Shown piece after piece: positions 32,367-40,144 of a DNA stretch of 45,708 nucleotides (position 1 is its first letter; each line of letters begins with the position of its first letter). Both the position numbers and the translations under genes were made by a program. This DNA comes from Bacteroidota bacterium (GTDB lineage Bacteria; Bacteroidota; Bacteroidia; NS11-12g; UBA9320). A model generated the notes under the pieces. It searched no databases and was not told the DNA's origin. It worked only from the letters and a program-made list of their open reading frames with translations. Where the stretch lies: contig JABIUV010000003.1 in the NCBI GenBank assembly GCA_018700895.1, forward strand, positions 1 through 45,708, written 5' to 3'.

Positions 32367-32374
32367 CAAAAGTA
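32367..32374 (-). promoter_or_regulatory. -7 box for rplS
   Basis: TACTTTTG (read 32374 to 32367) is a perfect TAnnTTTG match, 17 bases before the rplS ATG. Confidence 0.6.
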
Positions 32375-32450
32375 ATAAAAAGAATTATGCGTTGTCAACA
32401 TACTTATAAATAATGTTAAGATTTTTTTAAGAAAATAAATTTGATGCATA

Positions 32451-32479
32451 TTGGAAATTCCAAATTAGTTTTACCTTTG
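32451..32479 (+). promoter_or_regulatory. Promoter of rplU-rpmA
   Basis: A -33 TTG (32451-32453) and a -7 TACCTTTG (32472-32479) are separated by 18 bases, an excellent match to the Bacteroidota vegetative promoter. It lies 18 bases before the rplU ATG and inside the longer open frame, which fixes the start at 32498. Confidence 0.75.
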
Positions 32480-32497
32480 CAGTTCTTAAATAAAGAG

Positions 32498-32809
32498 ATG
32501 TACGCGATAGTAGATATAGCAGGAAAGCAATTCAAGGTTGAGAAAGATCAGAAATTGTACGTTCATAGATTGGCGGAGGATGAAGGCAAGTCAGTGAACT
32601 TTGATAACGTAATGCTTGTAGATAATGCAGGGAAAGTAAATGTAGGAACTCCTAATGTAAAAGGAGCTTCTGTAACTGCTAAGGTTTTGCAGCATCTAAA
32701 AGGCGACAAGGTCATCGTTTTTAAGAAGAAAAGAAGAAAAGGGTATAAAGTAAGAAACGGTCACAGACAATATCTTACTCAGATTCAAATAGAAAGCATT
32801 AAAGGATAA
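32498..32809 (+). CDS. rplU: 50S ribosomal protein L21
   Basis: A 103-residue ribosomal protein binding 23S rRNA. It begins [20 protein letters not shown], the standard L21 N-terminus, and ends with the conserved [20 protein letters not shown] basic segment. The frame is open 19 codons further upstream, but that part overlaps the promoter and has no family similarity. The spacing to rpmA is seven bases, the usual rplU-rpmA operon. Confidence 0.98.
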   Translation: MYAIVDIAGKQFKVEKDQKLYVHRLAEDEGKSVNFDNVMLVDNAGKVNVGTPNVKGASVTAKVLQHLKGDKVIVFKKKRRKGYKVRNGHRQYLTQIQIESIKG

Positions 32810-32816
32810 TAATTCA

Positions 32817-33071
32817 ATGGCACACAAAAAAGGAGCAGGTAGTAGTAAGAACGGTAGAGAGTCGGAAAGTAAACGACTTGGCGTTAAAATATACGGTGGT
32901 CAAGAGTGTATCGCTGGTAATATCATCGTAAGACAAAGAGGTACAGTACATCACCCAGGTGCAAACGTGGGTATGGGGAAAGATCATACGCTATTCGCCC
33001 TTACTGACGGTAAGGTCGTATTTCAGCGTAAGTCGAATAACCGTTCATTCGTGAACGTAGTTAACGACTAA
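32817..33071 (+). CDS. rpmA: 50S ribosomal protein L27
   Basis: An 84-residue ribosomal protein near the peptidyl transferase centre. It begins [19 protein letters not shown], the L27 signature without the cleavable extension found in Firmicutes, and contains the [17 protein letters not shown] and [17 protein letters not shown] motifs. It follows rplU in the same transcript. Immediately after its stop begins the first copy of a duplicated two-hairpin element. Confidence 0.98.
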   Translation: MAHKKGAGSSKNGRESESKRLGVKIYGGQECIAGNIIVRQRGTVHHPGANVGMGKDHTLFALTDGKVVFQRKSNNRSFVNVVND

Positions 33072-33150
33072 AGACCTTGGGCGTTCTAGCCCAAGATTTA
33101 GAGTTTTCATAGTCAATTGAGGAGATCTCTGCTAGGAGGTCTTCTCTTAT
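33071..33150 (+). repeat. Copy 1 of the two-hairpin element downstream of rpmA
   Basis: About 80 bases. Hairpin A is CTTGGGC (33076-33082), loop GTTCTA, GCCCAAG (33089-33095). An A/T-rich linker identical to that of copy 2 follows. Hairpin B is a 12-bp stem from 33119-33130 pairing with 33135-33146 around GCTA, then CTTAT... rather than a long T-run. It could be the rplU-rpmA terminator, an attenuator or a structured 3' RNA. Compared with copy 2, the stem differs at five positions, all still paired. Confidence 0.85.
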
Positions 33151-33268
33151 GAAAGAAAGAAAGCACTAAATAAAATAAAATAAATGTTGCTACATTTAAA
33201 TATCGCCATATATTTGAAGCAAAATTAGACAATCACGTCGGTTAGCATACAGCTAACAACATAGATTA
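33151..33268. other. Spacer between the two element copies
   Basis: A/T-rich and without an open frame. The last bases, CTAAC(A)AC and ATAGATTAAAG, resemble the rpmA 3' end GTTAACGACTAAAG, so the duplicated unit may have included the last codons of rpmA. No promoter or RNA gene was seen. Confidence 0.4.
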
Positions 33269-33348
33269 AAGGCCTTGGGCGTTCTAGCCCAAGATTTAGA
33301 GTTTTCATAGTCAATTGAGAAGGCTTCCGCAAGGAGGCCTTCTCTTAT
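33269..33348 (+). repeat. Copy 2 of the two-hairpin element
   Basis: The same order as copy 1, displaced by 198 bases. Hairpin A is CTTGGGC (33274-33280) with GCCCAAG (33287-33293), identical in sequence. Hairpin B is a 12-bp stem at 33317-33328 pairing with 33333-33344 around a GCAA tetraloop, followed by TTATTT. The linker between the hairpins is identical to copy 1. It ends 45 bases before the convergent yggS stop. Confidence 0.85.
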
Positions 33349-33392
33349 TTAGAAGATTTTGTAATACCCTTTATAAAATCAATTGCGATTAC

Positions 33393-34037
33393 TTAACCGA
33401 ATATTTTACTTCCTACTCGTATGTGACTACTGCCTGCAGCAACAGCTAGCTTATAATCACCACTCATCCCCATACTCAAGGTATCCCAATTTTGGTCTTC
33501 CTTATGTTCAAGGTACAGCTGATGCAAACCATTAAATTCCTGTAATACCATATCCTTCTTATCCGTATTGGTTGCCATTCCCATAAGTCCACGACATAAT
33601 ACGTGTTTCAAGTTATGGTAATCGTCACTACTAAGTATAGTCTCTAGTTCGGTAGGAGTTAAACCATATTTACTCTCTTCTTGAGCAATATGTAATTGAA
33701 ACAGGAATGGAATTACACGATTCACCTTCTCGGCTTCTTTGTTAATGGCTTTTAGTAGCTTGAAACTGTCAACAGAATGAATTAAATGAACAAATGGTAC
33801 TATATACTTCACCTTATTGGTCTGCAAGTGACCAATGACGTGCCAATGGATGTCTTTGGGTAGTGCACCATGTTTTTCTACTAATTCTTGCACTCTATTT
33901 TCACCAAAGTGGCGATGTCCAGTGGCGTATACTTCTTCTAACTCTGGGAGCGAACGATACTTGGAAACCACAACTAATTTAGTGTTTCCTACTTCTGACT
34001 GTATTTGTTTAATATTTTCGCGTATCGTTTGAGACAT
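33393..34037 (-). CDS. YggS/PROSC-family pyridoxal phosphate homeostasis protein
   Basis: A 214-residue PLP-binding alanine-racemase-fold protein. Members buffer PLP and affect amino-acid and vitamin B6 homeostasis. The PLP lysine is K26 in LVVVSKYRS. Other signatures are HFGENRVQELVEKH, WHVIGHLQTNKVKYIV, LMGMATNTDKK, TLSMGMSGDYKLAV and SSHIRVGSKIFG at the C-terminus. It is slightly short but complete. Its ATG lies only three bases from the ATG of the divergent DUF4296 gene, so its promoter box (TATTTTTG, 34055-34048) is inside that gene. Confidence 0.95.
   Translation of the reverse strand: MSQTIRENIKQIQSEVGNTKLVVVSKYRSLPELEEVYATGHRHFGENRVQELVEKHGALPKDIHWHVIGHLQTNKVKYIVPFVHLIHSVDSFKLLKAINKEAEKVNRVIPFLFQLHIAQEESKYGLTPTELETILSSDDYHNLKHVLCRGLMGMATNTDKKDMVLQEFNGLHQLYLEHKEDQNWDTLSMGMSGDYKLAVAAGSSHIRVGSKIFG
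34013..34020 (+). promoter_or_regulatory. -7 box for the DUF4296 gene, within yggS coding sequence
   Basis: TATTTTCG lies 20 bases before the ATG at 34041 and overlaps the first codons of the opposing yggS gene. Confidence 0.45.
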
Positions 34038-34040
34038 ATA

Positions 34041-34376
34041 ATGAGAACAAAAATAATTTTAGTTTGCTTAATCAGTACTGTTTGGTTTACGGCCTGTGAA
34101 TTGAGAGAAGACAAACTGCCCGAAGGCATCATAGATAAAGTAGAGATGATAGAAATTATAACGGATGTACAAATGCTAGAAGCCGCTCAGAAACAACTTA
34201 CTGTTCCTGCTGAGATGAGATCAGCAATGAGAGATACAACGTATCAAGTGGTTTTTAATAAGTACGGAATAGACTCAGCCCTCTTTGACAGTAGTTTGCG
34301 AGTATATGCTCAGCATCCTAAGCTTATGGTAGAGGTAATGGAAGAAGTGGCGTCTAAGATAAATAGTAAAAAATAA
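34041..34376 (+). CDS. DUF4296-domain lipoprotein
   Basis: A protein of 111 residues from the ATG at 34041. The frame is open 12 codons upstream, but only inside the promoter and the divergent gene. A short lipoprotein signal, MRTKIILVCLISTVWFTAC, ends in the lipobox FTAC. The DUF4296 domain follows with KLPEGIIDKVEMIEIITDVQ, the LEAAQ helix and the VVFNKYGIDSALFDSSLRVY segment that is typical of the family. DUF4296 proteins are Bacteroidota-specific, membrane-anchored and of unknown function. mutS2 starts two bases after its stop, so the genes are probably co-transcribed. Confidence 0.85.
   Translation: MRTKIILVCLISTVWFTACELREDKLPEGIIDKVEMIEIITDVQMLEAAQKQLTVPAEMRSAMRDTTYQVVFNKYGIDSALFDSSLRVYAQHPKLMVEVMEEVASKINSKK
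34048..34055 (-). promoter_or_regulatory. -7 box for the yggS gene, within DUF4296 coding sequence
   Basis: TATTTTTG (read 34055 to 34048) lies ten bases before the yggS ATG at 34037. Confidence 0.5.
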
Positions 34377-34378
34377 TC

Positions 34379-36724
34379 TTGCTTTACCCTAAAAACATAA
34401 AGGAAAAACTTGGGATAGACCAGGTGTTGGAGGCTACAATAAGCCGATGTGAAACGGAAGCAGGTAGGCAACACATTCATAAAGTACGCTGTTCTGGCGA
34501 TAGGGAGCAGATTACTCTTTGGTTGGAACAAACCGAAGAACTGGTGAATATACTGAGTAAAGGAGAACTATCTATTTCGTTCAACGTCGATTTTGACCTG
34601 CAATCTAAAACGGCACAGATAGAAGGATTTTTTTATGAAATAGAAACTATACAACAGATTCAAGATTTTTTGCGTGGATTACACCGGATTACAACATTTA
34701 GCCAAGAACGCAGAGAGGACTACCCGAGGTTATACTCCTTATTCGAAAACTTGGATATAGATTGGACTTTGATAGCAGCTATAGACGAAGTACTAGATAT
34801 AGACGGAGAAGTAAAACCAAGTGCTTCCAAAGGACTTCAAAAAATAATAACCGAAATAAAACGAGCAGAACGAAGTATCATAAAAAGCTCTAACTCCATA
34901 TTTACCAATGCCAAGGAGCAGGGCTTGCTGGCTGATACCGAACTGGGAATAAAAAATGGTAGAGTAGTACTTCCTGTACTGAGTGAGTTCAAAAGACGTG
35001 TGTCTGGGGTGCTCATAGACCAATCGGGCACCGGTAAAATATCGTACATAGAACCATTGGAACTCGTAGGATTAAATAATGAGCTAGCAGAGCTACATAT
35101 CAAAAAACGACAGGAGATTATTCAAATCCTAAGGCAGCTAACCTCTAAAATAGTGCTGTACCTCCGCAATATTGAGCGTGGAATGCAAAAAGCGTCTGTG
35201 TTTGATTTTGTAAGAGCCAAAGCACGATTAGCCCTGGATTGGAAATGTAAGTTGCCTAAACTGGATAACGAAACCACTGTAATTCGAGCACGGCATCCGT
35301 TACTTGAAGAGCGACTACACAACGAGAAAAATGAGATTGTACCTTTAGATTATACGTTTAATGAGGATCAACGCCTTATTGTCATTTCAGGCCCAAATGC
35401 AGGAGGAAAGTCCGTTGCTCTCAAAACTATTGGCATACTTCAGTTTATGTTACAGTCGGGATATTTGGTGCCGTGCAATGCAGAAAGTTCGTTTCGTATT
35501 TTTGAGCATATTTTTGTAGATATAGGTGATAATCAGAGTATTGAATCCGATTTGAGCACCTACTCTAGTCACCTGAAAGCAGCTAAACACATCATTAATT
35601 TTTGTGATGAATCTACCTTAGTACTTATGGATGAGATAGGTACAGGAACAGACCCTATGTTTGGTGGGCCTATGGCCGAGGCTATTTTAGAAGTGATACA
35701 CCGCAAGCAGGCTTATGGTGTAATCACCACACACTTTAGCAATATAAAAACCAAGGCAGATAAACTGAAAGGGGTGTCAAATGCGGCGATGCTTTTTGAT
35801 ATAGACAAGCTCGTACCGCTGTATAAACTGCAAATAGGCCAACCGGGCAGCTCATTTGTGTATGAAGTAGCTAGTAATATTGGACTCAATAAGAAACTGA
35901 TCAAGCGAGCCAAGCAACTTACCAATACCAAGCAGTATGATTTAGATGCTCTGCTCTCCGAAGTGCAATCGCAGCAGGAGAAACTCGCCATAGAACAACG
36001 AGAAATTAATAAGAAGGCAGAAGAAGCCGCAGAAATAACATCGGCATATCGTGCCCTTAAAGAGGAGTTAGACAACCAAAAGAAGGAAATAATAGCTCAA
36101 GCTAAGGAGGAGGCTCAGCATCTCATACAAAATGCCAACAAGGATATAGAGAAAACCATTCGTGTAATAAAGGAGACTAGTGCCAATAAGGAAAAGACAT
36201 TAAAGGCACGTAAAAAGCTAGAGAATAAGATAGAAATATCAGCACCCAAGGAGGATAAAACAGCCTTTGTGACTACGCTAAAACCCGGTGATCAAGTGCA
36301 AATGCTTAATACGAATACGGTAGGAGAGATCTTGGAAATAAAACGCGGTAAAGCGACGATACAAGTAGGAAGGATGACCACCAAAACGGACGTGAAAAAC
36401 CTGGAAATAGTGGGCAACAAGACTGCCAAAAAGATAAAGAAATACATCAGCAACTCATCATACGCCGACAAGCAAAGTAGTTTTAAAACAGAAAAAGATA
36501 TCAGGGGTATGCGTACCTATGATGCTCTGCAAGAGATAGATACGTGGATAGACAATGCCATCATACTCGGAGTGAGTACACTGCGTGTATTGCACGGCAA
36601 GGGGAGCGGAATACTAAAAGCGGAGCTCAGAAGACATCTGAAGCCACACCTAGCAGTAAAGAGCATACAATATGAACGGGTAGACTTAGGCGGTGAGGGA
36701 ATCAGTATTATCGAACTCAAGTAA
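34379..36724 (+). CDS. mutS2: Endonuclease MutS2
   Basis: A 781-residue MutS-family ATPase with a C-terminal Smr nuclease domain. In other bacteria it limits recombination or rescues collided ribosomes. The N-terminal core/lever (about 1-330) is helical. Walker A is GPNAGGKS at 338-345 and Walker B LVLMDEIGTGTDP near 417-429. A long coiled coil spans about 530-650 (EIAQAKEEAQHLIQNANKD type). The Smr domain starts D-I-R-G-M-R at 707 and has the catalytic H739-G-K-G-S-G motif. The start codon is TTG, two bases after the DUF4296 stop. The last base of its TAA overlaps the ATG of a 57-codon gene. Confidence 0.95.
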   Translation: MLYPKNIKEKLGIDQVLEATISRCETEAGRQHIHKVRCSGDREQITLWLEQTEELVNILSKGELSISFNVDFDLQSKTAQIEGFFYEIETIQQIQDFLRGLHRITTFSQERREDYPRLYSLFENLDIDWTLIAAIDEVLDIDGEVKPSASKGLQKIITEIKRAERSIIKSSNSIFTNAKEQGLLADTELGIKNGRVVLPVLSEFKRRVSGVLIDQSGTGKISYIEPLELVGLNNELAELHIKKRQEIIQILRQLTSKIVLYLRNIERGMQKASVFDFVRAKARLALDWKCKLPKLDNETTVIRARHPLLEERLHNEKNEIVPLDYTFNEDQRLIVISGPNAGGKSVALKTIGILQFMLQSGYLVPCNAESSFRIFEHIFVDIGDNQSIESDLSTYSSHLKAAKHIINFCDESTLVLMDEIGTGTDPMFGGPMAEAILEVIHRKQAYGVITTHFSNIKTKADKLKGVSNAAMLFDIDKLVPLYKLQIGQPGSSFVYEVASNIGLNKKLIKRAKQLTNTKQYDLDALLSEVQSQQEKLAIEQREINKKAEEAAEITSAYRALKEELDNQKKEIIAQAKEEAQHLIQNANKDIEKTIRVIKETSANKEKTLKARKKLENKIEISAPKEDKTAFVTTLKPGDQVQMLNTNTVGEILEIKRGKATIQVGRMTTKTDVKNLEIVGNKTAKKIKKYISNSSYADKQSSFKTEKDIRGMRTYDALQEIDTWIDNAIILGVSTLRVLHGKGSGILKAELRRHLKPHLAVKSIQYERVDLGGEGISIIELK

Positions 36725-36897
36725 TGGTGGTTCGATTTTTTCTACTTGGATTTTTATCACCTATTTTCTTTTATCTCGCCTTTGCCATCTCTCAATTTTT
36801 TAAGGTAAAATCGTCAAGTAACCCGAGTCTGGTAGATTTACCCAAGTTTCGTTTTTTGGTGTGGCGTATCCATCGGCTACTTATGGGGCTCAATTAA
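36724..36897 (+). CDS. Small single-span membrane protein coupled to mutS2
   Basis: A 57-codon open frame with an ATG that overlaps the mutS2 stop (TAATG arrangement), typical of translational coupling. It begins MVVRFFLLGFLSPIFFYLAF, a strong transmembrane segment at about 4-22. A polar stretch (KVKSSSNPSLVDLP) follows, then a basic amphipathic C-terminus (KFRFLVWRIHRLLMGLN). It matches no family that I recognise. The overlap, an uninterrupted frame and amino-acid composition support a real gene. A role with MutS2 is only inferred from coupling. Confidence 0.6.
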   Translation: MVVRFFLLGFLSPIFFYLAFAISQFFKVKSSSNPSLVDLPKFRFLVWRIHRLLMGLN

Positions 36898-36937
36898 TTA
36901 CGTACTAAGATTTATTAATAATTGGAAATAAAATTAG

Positions 36938-36967
36938 TTTGATAGAAAAATAAAGTTGCTATGTTTG
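36938..36967 (+). promoter_or_regulatory. Promoter of tRNA-Ser
   Basis: A TTTG (36938-36941) and TATGTTTG (36960-36967), 18 bases apart, match both elements of the Bacteroidota promoter. The transcript should start about 28 bases before the tRNA. Confidence 0.75.
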
Positions 36968-37001
36968 CAGCCGCTTAATAACAAAAGCAATCCTTCACTC
37001 A

Positions 37002-37086
37002 GGAGAAATGGCAGAGTGGTCGAATGCACTGGTCTTGAAAACCAGCGTACCGCAAGGTACCGGGGGTTCGAATCCCTCTTTCTCCG
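37002..37086 (+). tRNA. tRNA-Ser (anticodon TGA)
   Basis: An 85-base class II tRNA. The acceptor is GGAGAAA/TTTCTCC, seven perfect pairs, and the discriminator is G. The anticodon stem is CTGGT/ACCAG around CTTGAAA, and a long variable arm has GTACC-GCAA-GGTAC. The T-loop is TTCGAAT. The anticodon TGA reads UCA and, by wobble, other UCN codons. CCA is not encoded. Confidence 0.97.
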
Positions 37087-37095
37087 CATATCAAA

Positions 37096-37119
37096 AAAGC
37101 ACCGAAAGGTGCTTTTTTT
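37096..37119 (+). terminator. Rho-independent terminator after tRNA-Ser
   Basis: AAAGCACC pairs with GGTGCTTT around a GAAA tetraloop. More T follows. Confidence 0.9.
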
Positions 37120-37144
37120 ATGTCCTATTGTTTACAAGAAATGA

Positions 37145-38098
37145 CTACAGTAGCTTGAACTCATCAGCCTTATCTATACTTCTGTTTAGTTCGAAACCAA
37201 TAAGTACAACAAATGAGTTCACATAGATAAGAATCATAAGTACGAGTAACGTACCAACTGACCCATAAAGCTTATTATATGAATTGAAATTCTCAACATA
37301 TAGTCTAAATCCATAGGTGCTAATTATGCTCAAAACCGTTGCTACTGTACTTCCAGCCGAAAAAAACCTCCACTTAGTACCTTTGTTGCTTCCAAAAAAG
37401 TATAACGAACTAAAAATAAAATAAACAAGTAAAAATGTCAATGCATACTCTACGAGTAAGAGTACTATGCGTGCCAAATTTTCTTGTAATGGTAGTTGAC
37501 CATCAATAAAACTAAATACATAATTGAAGGTAATAGACAATAATATGGTCGCAAACAAGAGTGAAACTACCAAAAAAAGTAAGAGGATGCTTTTTGATCT
37601 TATATCAAACCAATTACGCTGTAGCTTTGACGAAATTCCCGTATCGAAAGCAGCAAGCATGCTTGCAAAAGCATTACTCGCAAAGTACAGTGCGGCAATG
37701 AAACCAAAGGATAATAATCCTGCGTGTTGATTTCGTACGATATCTGTAATGGTTTCATTGACAAACGTGGATGCTTGCTCAGGAAGGAATTTGTCAATAT
37801 ATACATTTATCAGGTCCTCTAAGTTGTCTATAGGGATGTAAGGAATGAGTGTAAATAAAAAGATAATGAGCGGAAAAATGGAAATAAAAAAATTAAACGC
37901 AAGAGAAGAAGCTCGCAGGTTTAAGTCTTCTTTAAAAAGTCCATTCGCAAAAAATTTACCAACTTGATAGATAGATTTTTGCTTAAACCCTGGCATACTT
38001 ACTTGCTCCAACTTTTTATCCAAAAAGTGGTCGATTTTTGTTAATTTGGAACGAATATTTGTCTTAAGTTTCACGCTTTTATCTGCTGCAAATAACAA
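37145..38098 (-). CDS. YihY/BrkB-family inner-membrane protein
   Basis: A 317-residue multi-span membrane protein of the YihY (RNase BN-misnamed, BrkB) family. Signature features are ASSLAFNFFISIFPLIIFLF near the first span, the conserved acidic NNETITD-like loop, six hydrophobic helices, and GSVGTLLVLMILIYVNSFVVLIGFELN near the C-terminus. Function is not firmly known, and transport or envelope roles have been proposed for the family. The start is uncertain: TTG at 38098 is the outermost, and GTG at 38072-38074 gives MKLKTNIRSK and also fits. It is divergent from serC and convergent with tRNA-Ser. Confidence 0.88.
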   Translation of the reverse strand: MLFAADKSVKLKTNIRSKLTKIDHFLDKKLEQVSMPGFKQKSIYQVGKFFANGLFKEDLNLRASSLAFNFFISIFPLIIFLFTLIPYIPIDNLEDLINVYIDKFLPEQASTFVNETITDIVRNQHAGLLSFGFIAALYFASNAFASMLAAFDTGISSKLQRNWFDIRSKSILLLFLVVSLLFATILLSITFNYVFSFIDGQLPLQENLARIVLLLVEYALTFLLVYFIFSSLYFFGSNKGTKWRFFSAGSTVATVLSIISTYGFRLYVENFNSYNKLYGSVGTLLVLMILIYVNSFVVLIGFELNRSIDKADEFKLL

Positions 38099-38107
38099 GA
38101 ATTAAAA

Positions 38108-38115
38108 TAGTTTTG
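38108..38115 (+). promoter_or_regulatory. -7 box for serC
   Basis: TAGTTTTG matches TAnnTTTG and lies 15 bases before the serC ATG, in the short divergent spacer with the YihY-family gene. Confidence 0.55.
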
Positions 38116-38130
38116 CCATAATCAATTATC

Positions 38131-39183
38131 ATGAGCAAAGTACATAATTTTTCCGCAGGTCCAGCCATCCTACCACAAGAGGTAATCGATAATTGTGCAA
38201 AAGCACTATTGAATTTTGAAGGGACCAATCTTTCACTTATTGAAGTATCTCATAGAGGCAAAGAATTTGTTGCTGTGATGGAGCAGGCCAGGAGTCTAGT
38301 GAAGAAAATAATGAATTTAGACGATGCGTATGAAATAATATACTTGCAGGGTGGTGCGAGTTCTCAGTTTTTGATGGTCGCTATGAATCTATTGGAAGTT
38401 AAAGCAGCGTACACAAACACGGGTACGTGGTCGACTAAAGCAATAAAAGAGGCCACGTCATTAGGCAATGTGGAGGTGTTGGGAAGTTCTGAAAGTAAAA
38501 ATTTCAATTTTATTCCCAAAGATTATAGTATCTCAAGTGATTACGATTACTTTCATTGTACCTCCAACAATACAATTTTTGGCACGCAGATGCAGTCGTT
38601 CCCCTCAAGTGATGTGCCAGTAGTGTGTGATATGAGTTCTGACATTTTTAGTAGAGAGTTAGACTTCACAAAATTTGATTTGATATATGCAGGGGCTCAA
38701 AAGAATATGGGGCCTGCGGGTACTACCCTTGTGGTGATTAAAAAAAGTTTGCTCGGTAAGGTTACGCGTAAAATACCTACTATGTTAGATTACACTACGC
38801 ATATCAGTAAAGATTCTATGTTCAACACGCCTTCGGTGTTTGCAGTATACGGCTGCTACGAGACACTGAAGTGGATAGATAAACAAGGATTAGCAGAAAT
38901 AGAACAAAAAAACACAGCGAAAGCAGACTTACTGTATGGAGAAATAGATAGTAATGAAATGTTCGAAGGTACAGCAGCTAAAGAAGATCGATCAAAAATG
39001 AATGCTACCTTTATTCTAAAGGATGAAAGCAGAAATGATGATTTCCTAAGAGCTTGTAATGACGCCAATATTAACGGGATAAAAGGACACCGAAGCGTTG
39101 GTGGTTTCAGAGCAAGTATGTATAATGCATTGGAAATAGATAGTGTACAAGTGCTTGTAGATGTAATGAGGAATTTTAAATAA
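38131..39183 (+). CDS. serC: Phosphoserine aminotransferase
   Basis: A 350-residue PLP-dependent class V aminotransferase converting 3-phosphohydroxypyruvate to phosphoserine. It begins HNFSAGPAILPQEVI, the family N-terminus. The PLP lysine is K191 in IYAGAQKNMGPAGTTLV. The C-terminus has RSVGGFRASMYNA, which binds the phosphate of the substrate. Length is normal. It starts the serC-serA-DUF1015 cluster, with two-base and nine-base gaps between genes, so the three are surely one transcript. Confidence 0.98.
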   Translation: MSKVHNFSAGPAILPQEVIDNCAKALLNFEGTNLSLIEVSHRGKEFVAVMEQARSLVKKIMNLDDAYEIIYLQGGASSQFLMVAMNLLEVKAAYTNTGTWSTKAIKEATSLGNVEVLGSSESKNFNFIPKDYSISSDYDYFHCTSNNTIFGTQMQSFPSSDVPVVCDMSSDIFSRELDFTKFDLIYAGAQKNMGPAGTTLVVIKKSLLGKVTRKIPTMLDYTTHISKDSMFNTPSVFAVYGCYETLKWIDKQGLAEIEQKNTAKADLLYGEIDSNEMFEGTAAKEDRSKMNATFILKDESRNDDFLRACNDANINGIKGHRSVGGFRASMYNALEIDSVQVLVDVMRNFK

Positions 39184-39184
39184 T

Positions 39185-40135
39185 ATGAAAATACTAATTA
39201 ATGATGGGTTGCACCCGACAGGACAGAAAATGCTCCAAGACGCTGGTCACGAGATTGTTACTAATACGATATCTCAACAAGACTTAATAACAAAATTAAA
39301 TGAGTATGATGCCATCTTAGTACGAAGTGCCACTAAGGTAAGAAAGGACTTAATAGATGCTAGCCCAAACCTAAAACTAATAGGTAGAGGTGGAGTAGGT
39401 CTAGATAATATCGACCTTGATGTAGCTAAAGACAAGGGGATTGCTGTATTTAATACCCCCGCGGCCTCATCACGTTCCGTGGCCGAGCTTGCTATGGGGC
39501 ATCTTTTTGGGATTGTGAGATCTCTGCCTATGGTTAATAAAGCTATGGACAAAGATGGAATGTCAGATTTTAAAGCTTTGAAAAAAGCTGCGAGTAAAGG
39601 AATAGAACTTCAAGGCAAGACGCTTGGAATAATAGGATTTGGCAGAATAGGAAGAGAGACGGCAAGTATCGCTATTGGTGCAGGAATGAAGGTTATTGCA
39701 TTTGATCCCTATATGAGCGAAGGTGAAGTAGAACTTAGATTACATCCACAGTATGAAACTAAGGTAAATATAAACGTTAAAACCATATCCAAAGACGATT
39801 TATTGGCACAGGCAGATTTCATCAGTCTACATATACCTGGTGGCCAAGGCTACGTGTTAGACGATGCCGATTTTGAGAAAATGAAAACGGGAGTGGGTAT
39901 TGTAAATTGTGCTAGAGGTGGAACCATACGAGAAGAAGCTCTCATCACCGCTATGAACAATGGTAAGGTAAGATATTGTGCTACTGATGTTTTTGAGCAA
40001 GAGCCGCCAGTAGATGATAGATTATTGCGTATGCCAAATGTTGGTTTGAGTCCGCACATTGGAGCAAGTACCAGCGAAGCCCAAGAAAGAGTAGGGATAG
40101 AACTCGCCAAAAAAATTATTGATTTTTTTGAATAA
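39185..40135 (+). CDS. serA: D-3-phosphoglycerate dehydrogenase (short form)
   Basis: A 316-residue D-2-hydroxyacid dehydrogenase. The NAD-binding motif GFGRIG is at 151-156. The catalytic triad is R244 (NCARGGTIREE), E273 (VFEQEPPVD) and H291 (SPHIGASTSEAQ). The dehydrogenase assignment to phosphoglycerate rests on its place directly after serC and on the SerA-like GVGLDNIDLDVAK and ASKGIELQGKTLG. It lacks the C-terminal ACT domain that gives serine feedback in E. coli, so its regulation must be different. The same short form is common in Bacteroidota. Confidence 0.95.
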   Translation: MKILINDGLHPTGQKMLQDAGHEIVTNTISQQDLITKLNEYDAILVRSATKVRKDLIDASPNLKLIGRGGVGLDNIDLDVAKDKGIAVFNTPAASSRSVAELAMGHLFGIVRSLPMVNKAMDKDGMSDFKALKKAASKGIELQGKTLGIIGFGRIGRETASIAIGAGMKVIAFDPYMSEGEVELRLHPQYETKVNINVKTISKDDLLAQADFISLHIPGGQGYVLDDADFEKMKTGVGIVNCARGGTIREEALITAMNNGKVRYCATDVFEQEPPVDDRLLRMPNVGLSPHIGASTSEAQERVGIELAKKIIDFFE

Positions 40136-40144
40136 ATAATAACA

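Noticed and set aside
32441-32497. A longer L21 with 19 extra residues
   Set aside because: The extension overlaps a good -33/-7 promoter, and L21 proteins start at [12 protein letters not shown].
33071-33348. CRISPR-like or transposon-type direct repeats
   Set aside because: Only two copies, 80 bases long and 198 bases apart, with internal hairpins. There is no spacer array, transposase or target-site duplication.
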